Source of the DNA: GWB1-37-8 sp964646925
GTDB taxonomy: Bacteria > Patescibacteriota > Microgenomatia > Levybacterales > UBA12049
Reading direction: 5' to 3'
DNA length: 7,896 nucleotides
Assembly: GCA_964646925.1 (NCBI GenBank)
Contig: CAZYIC010000042.1
Coordinates: forward strand, 1-7,896
Shown piece after piece: positions 5,591-7,896 of this stretch (the first letter of the stretch is position 1; the number at the start of each line of letters is the position of its first letter). A model generated the notes under the pieces. That model searched no databases, was not told the origin of the DNA, and worked only from the letters and a program-made list of their open reading frames with translations. A program made the position numbers and the translations under genes.

Positions 5591-6394
5591 ATGGTTGTTA
5601 TTAAAGCATCAGGGGAAAAAGAACAGTTCAGCGAAGAAAAACTCCGTCTCTCAATCCAAAGGGCAGGTATTCCGGGTAATTTTTCAGATGAAGTAATAAA
5701 TCACGTGCGGACAAAGCTTTATGAAAATATTCCAACCTATGAAATATATAAGCATATCGCGGAATTCCTAAGTAATTCTCCTCATCCCTATACGAAAACA
5801 AAATACAGTCTTAAACAGGCAATTATGGATCTCGGACCAACAGGATATCCTTTTGAAGATTATGTTTCTGAAATTTTAAAATTAGACGGATATGAAACAA
5901 TGGTCAGACAAACATTGTACGGCAAATGTATAAGTCATGAAATAGATATTGTTGCTCAAAAAGACAATGTAAAATCTATGATGGAATGTAAGTTTCATAA
6001 TATGCCGGGAACAAAATCCCAAGTTCATGTTTCCCTATACACAAAGGCAAGATTTGATGATGTTAAAGAAAAAAATAATCTCAATGATGTTTGGCTTGTA
6101 ACAAATACGAAAATCACACCCGATGCTTTAAACTATGCGATCTGCGCCAACATGAAAGTTATCAGTTGGGATTATCCGGAAAAAGGCAGTCTTAGGGATT
6201 TGGTTGAAAAACATAAACTTCATCCGATTACAATGCTTACGAGTGTTTCTTCTGCTCAAAAACAGGCTCTTGCTGAAAACCATGTGGTACTTGCCAAAGA
6301 TGTTTGCACAAATCCTTCTTCTTTGGATATCCTGGGGCTGCCGGAAGAAAAGAAAAAATCTATTGTCTCCGAATGCCAATTCGTGTATGAATAA
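5591..6394 (+). CDS. ATP-cone domain fused to Mrr-type restriction endonuclease
   Basis: A 267-residue three-part protein. Residues 1-85 look like an ATP-cone, the nucleotide-sensing domain of ribonucleotide reductases and NrdR (VIKASGEKEQFSEEKLRLSI, then the helical YEIYKHIAEFL and the TKTKYSLKQAIMDLGPTG end). Residues 86-195 look like a restriction-endonuclease-like fold: E89 in GYPFEDYVSEIL, D119 in HEIDIVAQ, and ECK at 132-134, which together form the E...D...ExK metal-binding pattern of Mrr/Holliday-resolvase-type nucleases. Residues 200-267 (HPITMLTSVSSAQKQAL, ILGLPEEKKKSIVSE) look helix-hairpin-helix-like and may bind DNA. A nucleotide-regulated DNA nuclease is therefore likely; whether it serves defence, repair or DNA uptake is not shown. 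No methyltransferase partner is adjacent, which fits a type IV-like or repair enzyme rather than a type II system. Confidence 0.8.
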   Translation: MVVIKASGEKEQFSEEKLRLSIQRAGIPGNFSDEVINHVRTKLYENIPTYEIYKHIAEFLSNSPHPYTKTKYSLKQAIMDLGPTGYPFEDYVSEILKLDGYETMVRQTLYGKCISHEIDIVAQKDNVKSMMECKFHNMPGTKSQVHVSLYTKARFDDVKEKNNLNDVWLVTNTKITPDALNYAICANMKVISWDYPEKGSLRDLVEKHKLHPITMLTSVSSAQKQALAENHVVLAKDVCTNPSSLDILGLPEEKKKSIVSECQFVYE

Positions 6395-6397
6395 AAT

Positions 6398-7669
6398 TTA
6401 AATATTCTCTGATGCTAATTTTGCCCTCTCATATTTGTCTGCCATGTAGCCGTTGGGGACAGTTGTAAGTTTTTCCGAATACAATAAGAAACCATTGCGA
6501 ATCGTGTGATCTCCAAATTTCTCATTTATCTTATCTATGGTTTTTTGTAAGGAATTCTGCTTTGCAGAATTAAACAAAGAAAGGGGAGTGTTAACTGAGT
6601 CTTCCAAATTTGAAACCCAAACGCTAATCTGCCGAACATATTTGAGGCGACACCCTCTGAAGCGACACCTTCCAGGTGCAATACGCAGACACCTTTCAAG
6701 TGTCAGACTAAATGCATCAAAAATCTCCTTACCTGTGTCGAAATATCGCTGATAAGTTTTACGTATATGAAAATTGTCCGAACCCCTTAAATAAAGACCT
6801 ACCGTTCTTGCTTTTTTATTTAAACGTCTAAGTTTAATGCCGACTTCTTCACAAAGTTCATAAATATTTTGAAAAACTATTTTTTTGTCATATTCATTTT
6901 TTGGCAGACAATAATTACGGCTTACTGATTTAATCTCAACAGGATTGGTATAAGGATTAACCGGACTACTGTCAACGCCAAAAGACACATTCTTTAAAAA
7001 TCCTGCTTCTGCAGGACCAAATTCTGCGATTAGAAAGGGGAGCGATGCTTTTCTTAAATCCATTAAATTGCGTATGCCGATATTATCTAATCTCTCATTT
7101 ATTCTGTCTCCTATTCCGCAAATATCTGTCAGTTTTGCGTTTTCATAAACCTCGTTTAGGTTTTTTGCATTAATTTCAAAAACACCATTAGGTTTTTTAA
7201 GACCTGATGCGAGTTTTGCCAACATTTTATTATAGGAAATTCCGATTGAAACAGTTATGCACTCCCCAATTTCATTTTTGATTCTTTGTTTAATAACTTT
7301 TATTAAGGAGTAAACATTGCCAAACAAATGAACGCTGTGAGTTATGTCCATAAAAAGTTCGTCTATTGAAAAAAGCTCAACATATGGAGAATAGTCCTTG
7401 CAAATATTTAAAAATTTTTTGGATATTTCAAAATATTTAACAAAATCAGCCTTAATTAAAATTAGGGTTGGACAAATTTTGTAAGCTTCCCATGACCTTG
7501 CTCCCGTTTTGATTCCAAGTTTTTTTGCTTCCCTGCTGGAGGCAATAATACAAGTTCTGCCGTTGGCAGCAGTAACTCCCATAGGAATTCCGCGCAAAAG
7601 GGGATTGAATTGCTGCTCAACACTGGCAAAAAACGAATCAAAATCAATATGTAAAATTATTTTCCTCAC
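6398..7669 (-). CDS. dinB: Y-family DNA polymerase (DinB/UmuC-like, Pol IV type)
   Basis: A 423-residue translesion polymerase of the ImpB/MucB/SamB family. Catalytic carboxylates are D9 (HIDFDSFF, 7-14) and D103/E104 (FSIDELF, 100-106), and the probable steric gate is F14. Fingers and palm show TCIIASSREAKKLGI (39-53) and SIGISYNKMLAKLASGLKKP (141-160). The helix-hairpin-helix is DICGIGDRINERLDNIGI (182-199). The little finger ends with VRQISVWVSNL (345-355), a probable clamp-binding PLSLF (362-366) and IDKINEKFG (378-386). The start is GTG (7669-7667), the first codon after an in-frame TAG, with a weak AGGA just before it. Residues about 322-341 in the little finger come from a palindromic repeat element and replace family sequence with three Cys and many Arg. 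A second palindrome encodes residues 367-373. The gene converges on the nuclease gene with 3 bp between stops. Confidence 0.92.
   Translation of the reverse strand: MRKIILHIDFDSFFASVEQQFNPLLRGIPMGVTAANGRTCIIASSREAKKLGIKTGARSWEAYKICPTLILIKADFVKYFEISKKFLNICKDYSPYVELFSIDELFMDITHSVHLFGNVYSLIKVIKQRIKNEIGECITVSIGISYNKMLAKLASGLKKPNGVFEINAKNLNEVYENAKLTDICGIGDRINERLDNIGIRNLMDLRKASLPFLIAEFGPAEAGFLKNVSFGVDSSPVNPYTNPVEIKSVSRNYCLPKNEYDKKIVFQNIYELCEEVGIKLRRLNKKARTVGLYLRGSDNFHIRKTYQRYFDTGKEIFDAFSLTLERCLRIAPGRCRFRGCRLKYVRQISVWVSNLEDSVNTPLSLFNSAKQNSLQKTIDKINEKFGDHTIRNGFLLYSEKLTTVPNGYMADKYERAKLASENI
6553..6571. repeat. Perfect 8-bp-arm palindrome inside dinB
   Basis: AATTCTGC-TTT-GCAGAATT, a perfect stem of 8 bp with a 3-nt loop. 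On the coding (minus) strand it encodes residues 367-373 (NSAKQNS), directly after the putative clamp-binding PLSLF. It shares the CTGC...GCAG core with another palindrome at 7001-7016. Confidence 0.6.
6649..6704. repeat. Two-hairpin palindromic element, copy 2, plus a degenerate third unit, inside dinB
   Basis: GACACCTTCCAGGTG (6664-6678) is identical to 2534-2548, and GACACCTTTCAAGTGTC (6688-6704) begins 24 bp later. Over 2534-2564 versus 6664-6694 the two copies differ at 4 of 31 positions. On the dinB mRNA the second unit folds as GACACTT-GAA-AGGTGTC (7 bp with one G-U). A degenerate unit GACACCCTCTGAAGC (6649-6663) precedes by 15 bp. The element is antisense to dinB here but sense in the methyltransferase, so it is read in a different protein frame. 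Confidence 0.75.
7001..7016. repeat. Short palindrome inside dinB
   Basis: TCCTGC-TTCT-GCAGGA, a perfect 6-bp stem with a 4-nt loop, encoding the GPAEAG region (about residues 218-224) of the polymerase. Its CTGC/GCAG core matches the palindrome at 6553-6571. It could be chance in a short sequence. Confidence 0.35.
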
Positions 7670-7702
7670 ATCCTAAGCGTATGGGAAAAATACACGAAAA
7701 AC

Positions 7703-7711
7703 AATATAGCA
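7703..7711 (-). promoter_or_regulatory. Possible extended -10 promoter of dinB
   Basis: On the minus strand: TGCTATATT (hexamer 7708-7703, one mismatch to TATAAT). No -35 box stands at the right distance; TTGATA (7737-7732) is 23 bp away. The leader to the GTG start would be about 27 nt and contains a weak AGGA next to the start. dinB would thus be the one gene here with a conventional leader. No LexA-type operator was recognised. Confidence 0.4.
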
Positions 7712-7763
7712 AAACCAGAACAAAAGAGATCTATCAAAACCCATTCCGTATCGATCGCCAGGT

Positions 7764-7816
7764 AGGCTCGTGACTTCCGACCTGCGAGGTTGTCAGGCTC
7801 GCGACCTCAGAGGTCG
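7764..7816. repeat. Two-hairpin palindromic element, copy 3 (diverged), at the right end
   Basis: CGACCT-GCG-AGGTTG (7778-7792) and CGACCT-CAG-AGGTCG (7802-7816) are two hairpins, each with a 6-bp stem and 3-nt loop. Their ACCT cores start at 7780 and 7804, 24 bp apart, the same spacing as in the two genic copies. An overlapping direct repeat is AGGCTCGTGACTTCCGA (7764-7780) and AGGCTCGCGACCTCAGA (7795-7811), 14 of 17 identical. GCGAG (7784-7788) can also pair with CTCGC (7798-7802). Confidence 0.6.
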
Positions 7817-7896
7817 AAATCTATTCCCGATAACAATGTCAATGTCCAGGCACCCATAGATACCGTACAGTTGAATAGTTTTGAAAGGATCATATA

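Noticed and set aside
6649..6704. Zinc-binding-like cysteine spacing in the polymerase (C327, C335, C340).
   Set aside because: All three cysteines are encoded by the repeated GGTGTC ends of the palindromic element, and only three ligands are present.
6537..6752. A plus-strand ORF of 71 codons within dinB.
   Set aside because: It is antisense to well-conserved polymerase sequence and partly consists of the palindromic repeats.

Overview
The window is AT-rich bacterial DNA with very tight spacing, and no plasmid, phage or IS genes. The gene set is a DUF2130 protein, exported coiled-coil and membrane-anchored hypotheticals, a VanW-like protein, Maf, a DUF2079 membrane protein, an ATP-cone/restriction-endonuclease fusion and a DinB-type polymerase. 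Together with mostly leaderless promoters (extended -10 box, then ATG 6-8 nt later), this suggests a Candidate Phyla Radiation (Patescibacteria) genome, probably Microgenomates-like. That assignment is inference. UGA is used as a normal stop (three genes end in TGA), so the UGA-glycine code of Gracilibacteria/Absconditabacteria is not indicated.

Layout. Positions 1-599 hold the 3' part of a DUF2130 gene. A canonical promoter overlapping its stop drives a two-gene unit (633-1553): an exported coiled-coil protein and a small single-pass membrane protein. A convergent VanW-like gene (1569-2228, minus) shares a 61-bp divergent promoter region with a SAM-dependent methyltransferase (2290-3087). 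The gap 3088-3446 carries a degenerate tRNA-like sequence, tRNA-Lys(CTT) (both minus) and a cluster of small palindromes. Next come maf (3447-4016), a hairpin-rich leader, tRNA-Arg(TCG), and a DUF2079 gene whose ATG begins on the last A of the tRNA-encoded CCA. An ATP-cone nuclease gene (5591-6394) converges, 3 bp apart, with a Y-family polymerase gene (6398-7669, minus). The last 227 bp hold palindromic repeats and no convincing intact gene.

The most unusual feature is a family of small two-hairpin elements. Three copies are visible, each a pair of ACCT-N3-AGGT cores whose starts are exactly 24 bp apart: in-frame in the methyltransferase (2534-2575), in-frame in the polymerase (about 6649-6704), and in the right-hand tail (7764-7816). 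Unrelated small palindromes sit in the polymerase gene, in the tRNA-like sequence and before maf. This looks like a genome colonised by miniature palindromic repeats that are tolerated inside proteins, in the manner of Rickettsia palindromic elements.

The genes do not form one pathway. They are separate housekeeping, envelope and DNA-maintenance functions, mostly with their own promoters.
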